From Candidatus Aalborgicola bjergmarkensis (GTDB lineage: Bacteria; Pseudomonadota; Gammaproteobacteria; Burkholderiales; Burkholderiaceae_C), in NCBI GenBank assembly GCA_016708725.1, contig JADJFE010000011.1:12329-76328 (forward strand): a DNA stretch of 64,000 bases, read 5' to 3'. A program made the translations under genes and the position numbers. The notes beneath the pieces were generated by a model, which saw only the letters and a list, made by a program, of their open reading frames with translations, was not told where the DNA came from and did no database searches. Numbering within the stretch: position 1 is the first letter of the stretch; each line of letters opens with the position of its first letter. Positions 9,071-18,224 of the stretch are shown here, piece after piece.

Positions 9071-10006
9071 TTACTTACCGGCCTTGCCACCATTCGACAA
9101 GCCCCAGACGTAGGATGCCAACACCTGAATCTGGCCTTCGGTCAGGCGTTCGGCCTGGGCCGGCATCGGATTGGTTTTGCCGCCATTGACCATGGCAATG
9201 ATGGCATTTTCGCCAGAGCCATGGAGCCAGATGTTATCGGTAAGGTTAGGAGCGCCCAAGGCCTGATTTCCCTTGCCGTCAACGCCGTGGCAGGCAGCAC
9301 ACACCATGAATTTAGCCTTCCCCAATTCAGCCCTGGCAGCGTCATGCGGGCTTTTGGAAAGGCTTAAAACATAATTGGCCACATTTTTCACATCATCGGC
9401 ACTGCCCACTGCAGCTGCCATCGGTGGCATATTGCCGATGCGGCCCTTGGTGATTGTTTCCTTGATAGTCTCCGGTGCACCGCCGTACAGCCAATCGTTA
9501 TCCGTCAGATTGGGGAAACCTTTTGAACCGCGTGCATCGGAGCCGTGGCATTGCGAGCAGTTGTTCTGGAATAAACGCTCACCAATCGCATGCGCCTGCG
9601 GATCGCGTGCGACATCCTCTGGCTTCATCGAGGAAAACCGGGCGTACAAAGGCGCAATCTCATCATTGCCTTTTTTGATTTCAGCGTCGTATTGCCCCCG
9701 CTCAGTCCAGCCCAATTTGCCGTTGTAAGCGCCAAGGCCAGGATACAAGGCCAGGTAGGCTAACGCAAACACGATTGTGATGATGAACATCCACACCCAC
9801 CAGCGCGGCAGCGGGTTATTCATCTCGCGCAGATCTCCGTCCCACACATGACCCGTAGTGTTGTCACTGGCCGTCATGGCTTTGGCCTTGCCACTGAACC
9901 ACAGCAAAAGAACGCAGGCAAGAATGCTTGCCAGAGTGATGCCGGCTACGTAGAACGACCAGAAGTCACTGATAAAGTCATTGGTAAGGTTACTAATGTC
10001 ACTCAT
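9071..10006 (-). CDS. ccoP: cbb3 cytochrome c oxidase diheme subunit CcoP
   Basis: CcoP brings electrons from soluble cytochrome c to CcoO. The 311-residue protein has two N-terminal membrane helices (about 16-38 and 69-90), then two class I cytochrome c domains. Their heme motifs are CSQCH (150-154) and CAACH (236-240), each followed by LTDN...WLYGG/WLHGS blocks. PLPRWWVWMF before the second helix is characteristic. The ATG at 10006 lies 24 bp after ccoQ. Confidence 0.96.
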   Translation of the reverse strand: MSDISNLTNDFISDFWSFYVAGITLASILACVLLLWFSGKAKAMTASDNTTGHVWDGDLREMNNPLPRWWVWMFIITIVFALAYLALYPGLGAYNGKLGWTERGQYDAEIKKGNDEIAPLYARFSSMKPEDVARDPQAHAIGERLFQNNCSQCHGSDARGSKGFPNLTDNDWLYGGAPETIKETITKGRIGNMPPMAAAVGSADDVKNVANYVLSLSKSPHDAARAELGKAKFMVCAACHGVDGKGNQALGAPNLTDNIWLHGSGENAIIAMVNGGKTNPMPAQAERLTEGQIQVLASYVWGLSNGGKAGK

Positions 10007-10030
10007 TTCTTATCCTTGGGTATCGAGGGG

Positions 10031-10174
10031 TCAATCCTGCTCAAACGGCAAATTGGCCGCTTCTGAAAAGTCGGCGGAACGCCGTCTGGACCAAGCCCAG
10101 CACAGGATGCCGACAAAGATTGCGAAACTGACTACCGTACCCAGGGATCGCAGGGTGTTGATATCGATTTCCAT
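10031..10174 (-). CDS. ccoQ: cbb3 oxidase small subunit CcoQ
   Basis: The reading frame encodes 47 residues with one membrane helix (VVSFAIFVGILCWAW, about 14-28) followed by SRRRSADFSEAANLPFE, matching CcoQ/FixQ. CcoQ stabilises the core cbb3 complex. It lies between ccoO and ccoP, the expected place. The ATG is at 10174. Confidence 0.9.
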   Translation of the reverse strand: MEIDINTLRSLGTVVSFAIFVGILCWAWSRRRSADFSEAANLPFEQD

Positions 10175-10198
10175 AGCAAACTCCAGGACACTTATCAC

Positions 10199-10825
10199 TT
10201 ATTTCAACGCCAGGCCCAAGACCTGTAGATAGGCAACCAGCGCCTCCAGCTCCGTCTTGCCTTGCACCTCGTTGCCTGCCTTGGTAATCTGCTCGTCGGT
10301 GTATGGCACACCCACTGCACGCAAGGCCTTCATGTGGGCAGGCATCACCCCAGCATCAACCAGGGTTTTTTCCAGCCAGGGATAGGCAGGCATATTGGAC
10401 TCAGGCACCACATCACGCGGATTGATCAGATGCACCTGGTGCCAGACATCGCTGTATTTGCCCCCCACCCGCGCCAGGTCCGGTCCGGTACGCTTACTGC
10501 CCCACTGGAATGGATGGTCATATACCGACTCTCCAGCCACCGAATAATGCCCATAACGCAATGTTTCGGCCCGAAACGGACGAATCATCTGGGAGTGGCA
10601 GTTGTAGCAACCTTCGCGGACATAAATATCACGGCCCGCCAATTGCAAGGCGGTATACGGTTGCAAACCCTTGATGGGCTGCGTCGTTGACTTCTGGAAA
10701 AACAGCGGAACAATCTCAACCATCCCGCCAGCCAATAAAGCCAGCAGGATCAGCACAATCATCAGGAAGTTGCTGGTTTCCACCTTTTCATGCGAAAAAC
10801 CAGTCTGGTTCGTGTTGTTTGCCAT
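10199..10825 (-). CDS. ccoO: cbb3 cytochrome c oxidase monoheme subunit CcoO
   Basis: This 208-residue subunit has an N-terminal membrane anchor (LMIVLILLALLAGGMVEIVP, about 21-40) and one heme c motif CYNCH at 73-77 (EGCYNCHSQMIRPFRAET). RTGPDLARVGGKYSDVWHQ and PESNMPAYPWLEK are the usual heme pocket and Met-ligand blocks. CcoO passes electrons from CcoP to the CcoN heme b. It begins 12 bp after ccoN. Confidence 0.97.
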   Translation of the reverse strand: MANNTNQTGFSHEKVETSNFLMIVLILLALLAGGMVEIVPLFFQKSTTQPIKGLQPYTALQLAGRDIYVREGCYNCHSQMIRPFRAETLRYGHYSVAGESVYDHPFQWGSKRTGPDLARVGGKYSDVWHQVHLINPRDVVPESNMPAYPWLEKTLVDAGVMPAHMKALRAVGVPYTDEQITKAGNEVQGKTELEALVAYLQVLGLALK

Positions 10826-10837
10826 GTTTATTCCTTC

Positions 10838-12274
10838 TCAAGCATGCGCCACGACGGCAGGAACATTTACCACGGACGCACGCCCGTTGGTCGCCGTCTT
10901 CAGGGTATTCCAGAGCATGATCAGCATGCCCGCCAGATAAAGCAAACCACCCAGCAAACGCAAGACATAAAACGGAAAGCTCGCCTTGACCGACTCGACA
11001 AAGGTGTAAGTCAAGGTGCCATCGGCGTTGATTGCACGCCACATAAGCCCTTGCATCACACCGGCAATCCACATCGCTGCGATGTAGATCACGATACCGA
11101 TGGTCGCCGCCCAGAAGTGAATCTCAATGGCCTTGACGCTGTACATCTGCTTCTGACCAAAGAGTCTGGGAATCAGATAATACATGGAACCCATGGTCAC
11201 CAGACCCACCCAGCCCAAGGCACCCGAATGCACATGGCCCACTGTCCAATCGGTATAGTGGCTCAGGGCGTTGACGGTCTTGATCGACATCATCGGACCT
11301 TCAAAGGTGGACATACCATAAAAGGACAAGGACACGATCAGGAAACGCAGGATCGGATCGTCACGCAACTTGTGCCAGGCACCCGACAGGGTCATGATGC
11401 CATTGATCATGCCGCCCCAGCTCGGCGCCAGCAGAATCAGGGAAAAAACCATGCCAAGGGACTGTGTCCAGTCAGGCAAGGCGGTGTAGTGCAAATGGTG
11501 CGGACCCGCCCACATGTAGGTGAAGATCAAGGCCCAGAAGTGGACGATGGACAAGCGGTAGCTGTACACCGGACGACCGACCTGCTTGGGAACAAAGTAA
11601 TACATCATCCCCAGAAAACCAGCGGTCAGGAAAAAGCCGACGGCATTGTGACCATACCACCACTGCACCATGGCATCCTGCACACCGGCATAAACCGAGT
11701 AGGATTTCATCAACCCGGCGGGCACCGCAGCGCTGTTGACCAGATGCAAAAGGGCAACCGCCAGGATGAATGCACCAAAAAACCAGTTGGCCACGTAAAT
11801 GTGTTTCACCTTGCGCGTACCGACGGTGCCAAAGAAGACCAGGGCAAAGGCAACCCAGACCAGGGTAATCAATATATCAATCGGCCACTCCAGCTCGGCG
11901 TACTCCTTGCCGGAGGTATATCCCAGAGGCAAGGTGATGGCTGCAGCCAGAATCACCAGTTGCCACCCCCAGAAGGTGAACGACGCCAGCTTGTCGCTAA
12001 ACAAGCGCACTTGGCAGGTACGCTGAACCACGTAGTAGCAGGTTGAAAACAAACCGCAGCCGCCAAAGGCAAAAATGACCGCGTTGGTATGCAAAGGTCG
12101 CAAGCGGCCGTAGCTGATCCACGGAATACCAAAGTTCAATTCAGGCCACGCGAGCTGGGCTGCAATGATCACGCCCACCAGCATGCCAACAACGCCCCAC
12201 ACCACGGTCATGATGGCGAACTGGCGCACAACGGTATCGTTGTAAACCGTCGCCTGTTGATTTGCAAACGCCAT
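10838..12274 (-). CDS. ccoN: cbb3 cytochrome c oxidase catalytic subunit CcoN
   Basis: CcoN is the heme-copper catalytic subunit that reduces oxygen at low concentration and pumps protons. The 478-residue product is polytopic, with WISYGRLRPLHTNAVIFAFGG near the N-terminus, then QWWYGHNAVGFFLTAGFLGMM and WTVGHVHSGALGWVG carrying conserved histidines. I start it at ATG 12274 (MAFANQQ), six bases after an AAGGGG site; the frame is open for 24 more codons, but those cover the regulatory region. An FNR-type box lies about 60 bp upstream. Confidence 0.97.
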   Translation of the reverse strand: MAFANQQATVYNDTVVRQFAIMTVVWGVVGMLVGVIIAAQLAWPELNFGIPWISYGRLRPLHTNAVIFAFGGCGLFSTCYYVVQRTCQVRLFSDKLASFTFWGWQLVILAAAITLPLGYTSGKEYAELEWPIDILITLVWVAFALVFFGTVGTRKVKHIYVANWFFGAFILAVALLHLVNSAAVPAGLMKSYSVYAGVQDAMVQWWYGHNAVGFFLTAGFLGMMYYFVPKQVGRPVYSYRLSIVHFWALIFTYMWAGPHHLHYTALPDWTQSLGMVFSLILLAPSWGGMINGIMTLSGAWHKLRDDPILRFLIVSLSFYGMSTFEGPMMSIKTVNALSHYTDWTVGHVHSGALGWVGLVTMGSMYYLIPRLFGQKQMYSVKAIEIHFWAATIGIVIYIAAMWIAGVMQGLMWRAINADGTLTYTFVESVKASFPFYVLRLLGGLLYLAGMLIMLWNTLKTATNGRASVVNVPAVVAHA

Positions 12275-12332
12275 TTTTTCCCCTTCTTCTATGAAACCCG
12301 GCGGATTCTCCAACAGGGCATGCGCTTTGAAC

Positions 12333-12346
12333 TTGACTTCCATCAA
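12333..12346 (-). promoter_or_regulatory. FNR/Anr-type anaerobox upstream of ccoN
   Basis: The plus strand reads TTGACTTCCATCAA; on the ccoN strand it is TTGATGGAAGTCAA, one mismatch from the FNR consensus TTGATN4ATCAA. It sits inside a larger palindrome (TTGACTTgatggAAGTCAA), 59-72 bases before the ccoN start codon. FNR-family control of cbb3 genes at low oxygen is well established. The presence of the box is seen in the sequence; its use is inferred. Confidence 0.75.
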
Positions 12347-12389
12347 GTCAACTCAAAAGTCACACAGCCCGCGCTAACTTAATGCCGAA

Positions 12390-12533
12390 TTAGTGCTGTG
12401 AATCCCTGAAAATTCGTTCACCCTCGGCCTCGATGTCGTCGAACTGGCCTCTGTGAACGGCCCACCAAAGTCCCCCGAGTATAAAGAACACCAGCGCCAC
12501 GGATAAAGGAATCAACAAATACAAAATGTCCAT
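12390..12533 (-). CDS. ccoS: cbb3 oxidase maturation protein CcoS
   Basis: This 47-residue protein has one N-terminal helix (ILYLLIPLSVALVFFILGGLWWAV) followed by HRGQFDDIEAEGERIF, the CcoS signature. CcoS is needed for cofactor insertion into cbb3 oxidase. The ATG is at 12533, 19 bp after ccoI; the ccoN regulatory region follows. Confidence 0.92.
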   Translation of the reverse strand: MDILYLLIPLSVALVFFILGGLWWAVHRGQFDDIEAEGERIFRDSQH

Positions 12534-12552
12534 TACATCACCTTCTATCGCC

Positions 12553-14871
12553 TTACATCCGCTTTTCACGGGACACGAAACGGGTTAAACGCAAGGCGTT
12601 CAGCACAACCAGCAAGGAACTGGCGGCCATCCCCAGGCCTGCAAGCCAGGCGGGCAACCATCCCATCACCGCCAAAGGCACACAAGCCGCGTTATAGATA
12701 AGTGCCCACCACAGATTTTGTCGCACCACGGAAGCTGTTCGCCGCGACAGCAATAACGTCTGCGCGACACTCCACAATTGTCCACCCATAACAACAAAAT
12801 CGGCTTTGGCCTGTGCCAGCGGCACCGCCTGCCCCAGGACAAACGACACATTGGCGCCAGCCAGCACCGGAGCGTCGTTCAAACCATCCCCCACCATTGC
12901 CACCACGCGACCCTGCGCTTGCAACTGGCGCAGCGCAGCCAGTTTGTCATCGGGAGAACAACCACCGCGAACATACGCAGCAGCAATGCCTACCTGCGCT
13001 GCAACCCGTGCCGCAGCATCTGCACGATCACCGGAAAGCATATGAACGCGAACACCTTCCCCCATCAAAGCCGCAACAACGGCGCGGGACTCGGAGCGAA
13101 TATCCTCCTGCAACGCAAAAGTTGCCAGCCACCCCGCCGCATCGCTGAGATAGGCATACAAACCTTCCCCTTGCTCAGGCGACACGCCACAAAAAGCTGC
13201 TGACCCCAAACGCAAAACAGCATTCGGTGTATCAGGTTGTGCGACCGTACCGGTAATGCCCTGTCCGACCACCTCCGTCGCCGTAGTACATGTCCATTCG
13301 CCCACGGGTTTATCGCCATGGGCTGCTGTAGCTGCTGCATCCAATGCCCTGGACACCGGATGCAATGAATGCCGGGCCAGTGCGCCTGCCATCGCCAATG
13401 CCTGCGCATCCAATACACCAGGGCGTGTGCGCACGCAAACCAGTACTACCGCATCACGTGTCAAGGTTCCGGTTTTATCAAACACCAGGGTATCAACCGC
13501 CGCAAGTGTCTCGAACGCCTGCAATCTGCGCACCAGCACACCGCTGCGCGCCAATACCCCTGCAGCAGCCAGCACCGCCGCAGGCGTTGCCAACGACAGT
13601 GCGCACGGACAGGTCACCACCAGAACGGCCACCGCCACCATCACCGCATGCCCCGGATTGCGGCTCCACCACCAGACACAAGCCCCCACTGCTGCAACCA
13701 GCACCGCCAGAAGAAAGGGTTTGGCCAGGCGGTCCGCCAATTGCGCTGCAAGGGGTTTGTTGACCGATGCGTCCTCCATCAAGGCCACAATTTCTGCAAA
13801 CCGTGTATCCGCACCCACGCGCTCCACCCGCACATCCACAGTACTGCTGAGGTTGTGGCTGCCAGAAAGAACGTGCGCACCCAATCCACGCACCAGAGGC
13901 CGGGACTCCCCGCTTAACAAGGACTCATCCACCAGGGTTTCGCCCTGCACAATAACACCATCGGCAACAAAAGACTGCCCCGGATAAATGCGTACCAGGT
14001 CCCCCACAGCCACACGGCGCAAGGCCACGCGCTCACCACTTCCGTCCGGCTGCAAGCGCTCCACGCTGTCTGGCAAACGGTTCATCAATGCTTCCAAGGC
14101 ACCCGCCGTGCGGTCACGCAAGCGCAACTCCAGCCAACGCCCGCTCAACAAAAAGAAGACGAACATCGTCAGCGAATCAAAATACACCGCATGGCCGAAA
14201 ATTCCATCGGGTTCAAACGTGCCCGCCGTACTGACCACGAAAGTGATCAGCATGCCCAAGGCCACCGGCAAATCCATGCTGATGCGCATGCGCACCACGT
14301 CACGCCAGGCATTGCGAAAAAATGGACCGCACGAGAAAAACACTACCGGCAGCGTCAACACCCACGAGGCCCAGCGCAACAGATGCTCCATTTCGGCACT
14401 CAAATCGCCCGGATGCGCGGTGTAGGCCGGGTAGGCGTACATCATGATCTGCATCATGCAAAAACCGGCCACCAACCAGCGCCACAGCGCCTGGCGCGTT
14501 TCCAGTTTGCGGCGCTCACTGGCAAATACATCATTGGCCGGCACAGCACGGTAGCCACTATCCTGCACGGCCTGCATCCAGGCTGAAGGTTTTACCTGTG
14601 CATCGGACCAGATCACCCTGGCCCTGCGGCTGGCCAGACTCACCTGGGCACGGTGCACGCCCGCTGTCCGCAGCAAGGCATCTTCCACCGTCAGGGTGCA
14701 CGCCGCACAATGCATACCCTCCACCACCACGCTGGATTCCCACAACCCGCCCTGCTCACCCTGCTGAATTACAGGCCGACTGAACGCGCTCCATTCCTGT
14801 GGATCATCCAGCAAGTGCAAGGTAGCAACCGGGTCAAGCTGCATCAAAGGGGTGGGCAAAGGTGAAAGCAT
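12553..14871 (-). CDS. ccoI: Copper-transporting P1B-type ATPase CcoI/FixI
   Basis: This 772-residue ATPase supplies copper for the CcoN active site. It has an N-terminal heavy-metal domain with GMHCAACT (Cys55, Cys58), the transmembrane metal motif CPCALSLATPAA, the phosphorylation site DKTGTLTRD, and the hinge MVGDGLNDAPVLAGANVSF. The genome order ccoI-ccoS-ccoN supports CcoI rather than a general CopA exporter. A ccoG gene, often found here, is not in the cluster. Confidence 0.94.
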   Translation of the reverse strand: MLSPLPTPLMQLDPVATLHLLDDPQEWSAFSRPVIQQGEQGGLWESSVVVEGMHCAACTLTVEDALLRTAGVHRAQVSLASRRARVIWSDAQVKPSAWMQAVQDSGYRAVPANDVFASERRKLETRQALWRWLVAGFCMMQIMMYAYPAYTAHPGDLSAEMEHLLRWASWVLTLPVVFFSCGPFFRNAWRDVVRMRISMDLPVALGMLITFVVSTAGTFEPDGIFGHAVYFDSLTMFVFFLLSGRWLELRLRDRTAGALEALMNRLPDSVERLQPDGSGERVALRRVAVGDLVRIYPGQSFVADGVIVQGETLVDESLLSGESRPLVRGLGAHVLSGSHNLSSTVDVRVERVGADTRFAEIVALMEDASVNKPLAAQLADRLAKPFLLAVLVAAVGACVWWWSRNPGHAVMVAVAVLVVTCPCALSLATPAAVLAAAGVLARSGVLVRRLQAFETLAAVDTLVFDKTGTLTRDAVVLVCVRTRPGVLDAQALAMAGALARHSLHPVSRALDAAATAAHGDKPVGEWTCTTATEVVGQGITGTVAQPDTPNAVLRLGSAAFCGVSPEQGEGLYAYLSDAAGWLATFALQEDIRSESRAVVAALMGEGVRVHMLSGDRADAAARVAAQVGIAAAYVRGGCSPDDKLAALRQLQAQGRVVAMVGDGLNDAPVLAGANVSFVLGQAVPLAQAKADFVVMGGQLWSVAQTLLLSRRTASVVRQNLWWALIYNAACVPLAVMGWLPAWLAGLGMAASSLLVVLNALRLTRFVSREKRM

Positions 14872-14994
14872 AAAACGCGCGGAAAATCACGTCCGCGTAC
14901 CCCCAGTATCGCACCCCATCACCGCACCGCCCGGCGCACCAATGCTCAGTACAATCCACGTCTTTCAAATTCCAGTACGGAAAGGACTGATTCA

Positions 14995-16116
14995 ATGGCC
15001 CATGGTTATAAAAAATTCAGCGTGACGTTGGCACTTGTCGGCAGCACATTGCTGGGTACGGTTGGTGCGCAGACCACAGGAGAGAAGGTGCTCAATATCT
15101 TCAACTGGTCGGACTACATTGCCGAGGACACCATCAAGAATTTCGAGAAGGAAACCGGCATCAAGGTCCGCTATGACAACTACGACAACAATGAAATCCT
15201 GCACGCCAAGCTGGTGGCTGGCAAAACCGGCTACGACATCGTGGTGCCCGGCGCCCACTTTGCCAAGACCCAGATTGAAGGCGGCCTGCTGCAAAAGCTC
15301 GACAAAACCAAACTGACCAACTGGGGTAATCTGGACAAGGGGTTGCTGGAACAGTTGGGCAAGGTCGATCCCGGCAACCAGTACCTGGTGAACTGGCTTT
15401 GGGGCTACGTAACCGTGGGTATCAATGTCAACAAGGTCAAGGCAGCGCTGGGTGACATGCCTATGCCGGACAATGCCTGGAGCCTGTTGTTTGACACCCA
15501 GTACGTGAGCAAGCTCAAGAAGTGCGGCGTCAGCGTTCTGGATTCAGCTTCGGAAGTGATACCCGCTGCCTTGTTGTACGCTGGCAAGTCCCCCTTTAGC
15601 AAGGATGCTGCGGACTATGACGCTGCCGCCAAGGTGCTCAAGGACATCCGCCCCTTTGTGACCCGCTTCTCGTCTTCGGGCTATATCGAAGAAATGGCCA
15701 GTGGTGCTACCTGTCTGGTGATGGGTTTTTCGGGCGACATCAACATTGCTCGTGACCGCGCAGCCAAGGCTAAAAACAAGACCCCGGTTGTCATCGAGGC
15801 TTTGGTTCCGAAGACTGGCGCCACGCTGTTCTTTGACAGCATGGCCATTCCCAAGGATGCCAAGAACGTGGAAAACGCCCACCTGTTTATCAATTACATC
15901 CTGCGCCCGGAAGTGCATGCCTCTTTGACCAACAAGGTGTTCTATGCTAACCCGAACGCCGCATCCCTGAAGTTTGTGAAGAAGGAAGTCGCCGACAACA
16001 AGACCATCTTCCTGGACGAAGCCGCCACCAAGACCATGATCGCCCCGGACGCCTTGCCGCAAGCCATTCGCAAGGTGCAGACCCGCACCTTTACCAACTT
16101 CAAGTCAGGACGCTAA
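14995..16116 (+). CDS. potF: Periplasmic polyamine-binding protein, PotF/PotD family
   Basis: The 373-residue protein has a signal peptide (about 1-26) and the family opening VLNIFNWSDYIAEDTIKNFEKETG. Later blocks are YDIVVPGAHFAKTQIEGG, LNWLWGYVTVGIN-like VNWLWGYVTVGIN, and FFDSMAIPKDAKNVENAH. It should bind putrescine or spermidine for an ABC importer. No permease or ATPase gene is next to it, so partners must lie elsewhere. Its stop codon overlaps the last codon of the converging histidine kinase gene. Putrescine versus spermidine specificity is not decided here. Confidence 0.9.
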   Translation: MAHGYKKFSVTLALVGSTLLGTVGAQTTGEKVLNIFNWSDYIAEDTIKNFEKETGIKVRYDNYDNNEILHAKLVAGKTGYDIVVPGAHFAKTQIEGGLLQKLDKTKLTNWGNLDKGLLEQLGKVDPGNQYLVNWLWGYVTVGINVNKVKAALGDMPMPDNAWSLLFDTQYVSKLKKCGVSVLDSASEVIPAALLYAGKSPFSKDAADYDAAAKVLKDIRPFVTRFSSSGYIEEMASGATCLVMGFSGDINIARDRAAKAKNKTPVVIEALVPKTGATLFFDSMAIPKDAKNVENAHLFINYILRPEVHASLTNKVFYANPNAASLKFVKKEVADNKTIFLDEAATKTMIAPDALPQAIRKVQTRTFTNFKSGR

Positions 16117-17363
16117 GGTTTTTGCACCAGCGGCAGTCGGATTTCGAAGCACGCGCCACCTTCAATCCGGTTGTTGCACGCCACGCTCCCGCCGTGGCGC
16201 AGTGCAATCGATTTGACCAAAGCCAAACCCAATCCGACGCCACCATCGCGCTCGGAAGCCCCCGGCAGACGGTAAAAGGGTTCGAAAATCCGCTCCTGAA
16301 ACGCTTCGGGCACCCCCGGACCGCCGTCGCACACCCGCACCAGCGCCATGCTGGCGTTGGCTGTGAGGTGTAATGAGACCTCACCACCCGCATGGCGCCG
16401 GGCATTTTCCAGCAGATTGCGCAGCGCGCGGCGTAGCAGTTTGGTCACGCCGGGCACCAGCAGTTCGTTGCCACCCGGTTGCACCAGCTGCACCTCCAGA
16501 CTGGCACCCGTGCGGGCGCACTCCTCGGCGGCAAGGCCCAATAAGTCCACCTGCTCGATGGTGCCCAGGTCGGCCTCGTGCGCATCGAGGCGGCTGGCCA
16601 GCAGAATTTCTTCTATCAAGCTATCGAGTTCGCTGATATTGCGCGCGATCTCGTCCCTGGCAGCTGTGGCTGCAGTGCCCTTGGGCGTATCCGTATCCAT
16701 CAGCTCCAGCCCCATGCGGATGCGTGCCAGTGGCGAGCGCAGCTCGTGCGAGGCATTGGCCAGCAAGGACTTTTGCGCAGCCAGCAGCGCATCTCTGGTT
16801 TTGACCAGGGTTTCGATCTGCTGCGCCGCATGGTTGAAACGTTGCGCCAGAAAACCCACGTCGTCATCGCCACCTACGGGAACACGCACACTCAGCTGGC
16901 CATCGCCCCATTGTTCGACGCTGTGTTGCAAGGCTTCCAGCCGGCGCGTCAGACGGCGCACTATCGGATACGTTGCCAGCGCCACCGCCACGGCCACCAG
17001 AGCCAGCGACCAGAAAAAGCCAAAGGGCGCACGCCCGCCCGGTTGTGGTGGCCGTGGCAGATGCATGTGGATGGTCTGGCCATCGCGCATGCGCAAATCA
17101 AACTCCGGGCCTTCGCCATTGCGGCCCTGCATTGCGGGATCGGGTGGTGGCCTGTCCGGCGGGAATCCGCGTGGACCGGGACCGGGTGGCCCAGGCCCCA
17201 GGCGGACGCGCCCATGGCCGATGATGTCCCCGGCGGCGTTGCGCGCCACCACCTCGCGCAGCGGCGGATCGGCTGCCATGCGCCAGGCCCACCCCACCAG
17301 TAAAGTCAGTACCGCAACTGCCAGAACAACCGCCAGCCAGATACGCAGGTAGAGCTTGTTCAT
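16113..17363 (-). CDS. Membrane sensor histidine kinase
   Basis: The 416-residue kinase has a first membrane helix (IWLAVVLAVAVLTLLVGWAW), a short periplasmic part very rich in Pro and Gly (GPGPPGPGPRGFPPDRPPPD), and a second helix (FGFFWSLALVAVAVALATY). HAMP, the H-box ASHELRSPLARIR, and the N-box (LLENARRH) and GVGLGLALVKSI ATP-binding blocks follow. I start it at ATG 17363 (MNKLYLRIW); an upstream extension overlaps the linker to the regulator. It sits 44 bp after the response regulator. The signal is unknown; the proline-rich sensor loop resembles CpxA/RstB-like envelope sensors only loosely. Confidence 0.9.
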   Translation of the reverse strand: MNKLYLRIWLAVVLAVAVLTLLVGWAWRMAADPPLREVVARNAAGDIIGHGRVRLGPGPPGPGPRGFPPDRPPPDPAMQGRNGEGPEFDLRMRDGQTIHMHLPRPPQPGGRAPFGFFWSLALVAVAVALATYPIVRRLTRRLEALQHSVEQWGDGQLSVRVPVGGDDDVGFLAQRFNHAAQQIETLVKTRDALLAAQKSLLANASHELRSPLARIRMGLELMDTDTPKGTAATAARDEIARNISELDSLIEEILLASRLDAHEADLGTIEQVDLLGLAAEECARTGASLEVQLVQPGGNELLVPGVTKLLRRALRNLLENARRHAGGEVSLHLTANASMALVRVCDGGPGVPEAFQERIFEPFYRLPGASERDGGVGLGLALVKSIALRHGGSVACNNRIEGGACFEIRLPLVQKP

Positions 17364-17407
17364 GGCTTGTTCATGGCGTGTGCTGCGTACGCTGCCCTGC
17401 AAACGCC

Positions 17408-18127
17408 TCAATCCTGGTGCCGCGCAAACACGTAGCCCACGCCGCGCACGGTCAGGATGCGCTTGGGAGCCTTGGGGTCCGCCTCAATGGCGGCGCGAAT
17501 CCGGCCCATGTGCACGTCAATCGAGCGGTCAAAGGCATCCAGCTCACGCCCGCGTACCGCCTCCATGATCTGCTCGCGTGTCAACACCCGCCCCGCACGC
17601 TCGGCCAGCACCACCAGCAAATCGAACTGGTGCGAAGTCAGTTCGCAGGGCACGGCGTTGACCGCAACGTTGCGGGCATCGCGGTCAATGCTCAGGGAAC
17701 CAAACTGCAACACCGTACTGGCGCCGGGCGGGCCATCTACCCGGCGGCGCAGGACGGCCCGGATGCGGGCCAGCAACTCACGCGGCTCGAACGGCTTGGG
17801 CAGATAGTCGTCGGCGCCAACCTCCAGCCCGATGATGCGGTCCATCGCATCGCCCTTGGCGGTGAGCATCAATATCGGCGTCTGCGCCAGCGCGCCGGGG
17901 AGTGTGCGGATACGGCGGCAGACCTCCAGACCGTCCATATCGGGCAGCATCAGGTCCAGAATCACCAGGTCAATCGCCGCACCCGATTGTTCAGGCCGCG
18001 TCAAGCGCGCCAGTCCGCTATGGCCATCGCCTGCGCGGCTGATGCCAAACCCGGACTGCTCCAGGTACTGCGCGACCATCGCCGCCAGCCGGGCGTCGTC
18101 TTCGATTATCAACAGGTGTTGGTTCAT
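17408..18127 (-). CDS. OmpR/PhoB-family response regulator
   Basis: The 239-residue protein has a receiver domain with the acidic pocket EDD (9-11) and phospho-acceptor Asp58 in LVILDLMLPD. KPFEPRELLARIR contains the conserved lysine. A C-terminal winged helix follows, with LTSHQFDLLVVLAERAGRVL and the ending RILTVRGVGYVF. It is upstream of, and partnered with, the histidine kinase. I chose ATG 18127; the longer frame upstream has no similarity to the family. Confidence 0.93.
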   Translation of the reverse strand: MNQHLLIIEDDARLAAMVAQYLEQSGFGISRAGDGHSGLARLTRPEQSGAAIDLVILDLMLPDMDGLEVCRRIRTLPGALAQTPILMLTAKGDAMDRIIGLEVGADDYLPKPFEPRELLARIRAVLRRRVDGPPGASTVLQFGSLSIDRDARNVAVNAVPCELTSHQFDLLVVLAERAGRVLTREQIMEAVRGRELDAFDRSIDVHMGRIRAAIEADPKAPKRILTVRGVGYVFARHQD

Positions 18128-18224
18128 GCCAGCAGTGTACGCAACCGCACCGGGCCTGGTATGCAGCGCATTTGAAGCCGCTGTAAAGTTTGGTAAACGC
18201 CGCGTTATGCGACTTTGCGACTTT

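Noticed and set aside
10790..12046. 418-codon plus-strand ORF rich in Gln and His
   Set aside because: Antisense to ccoN; composition is that of a shadow frame.
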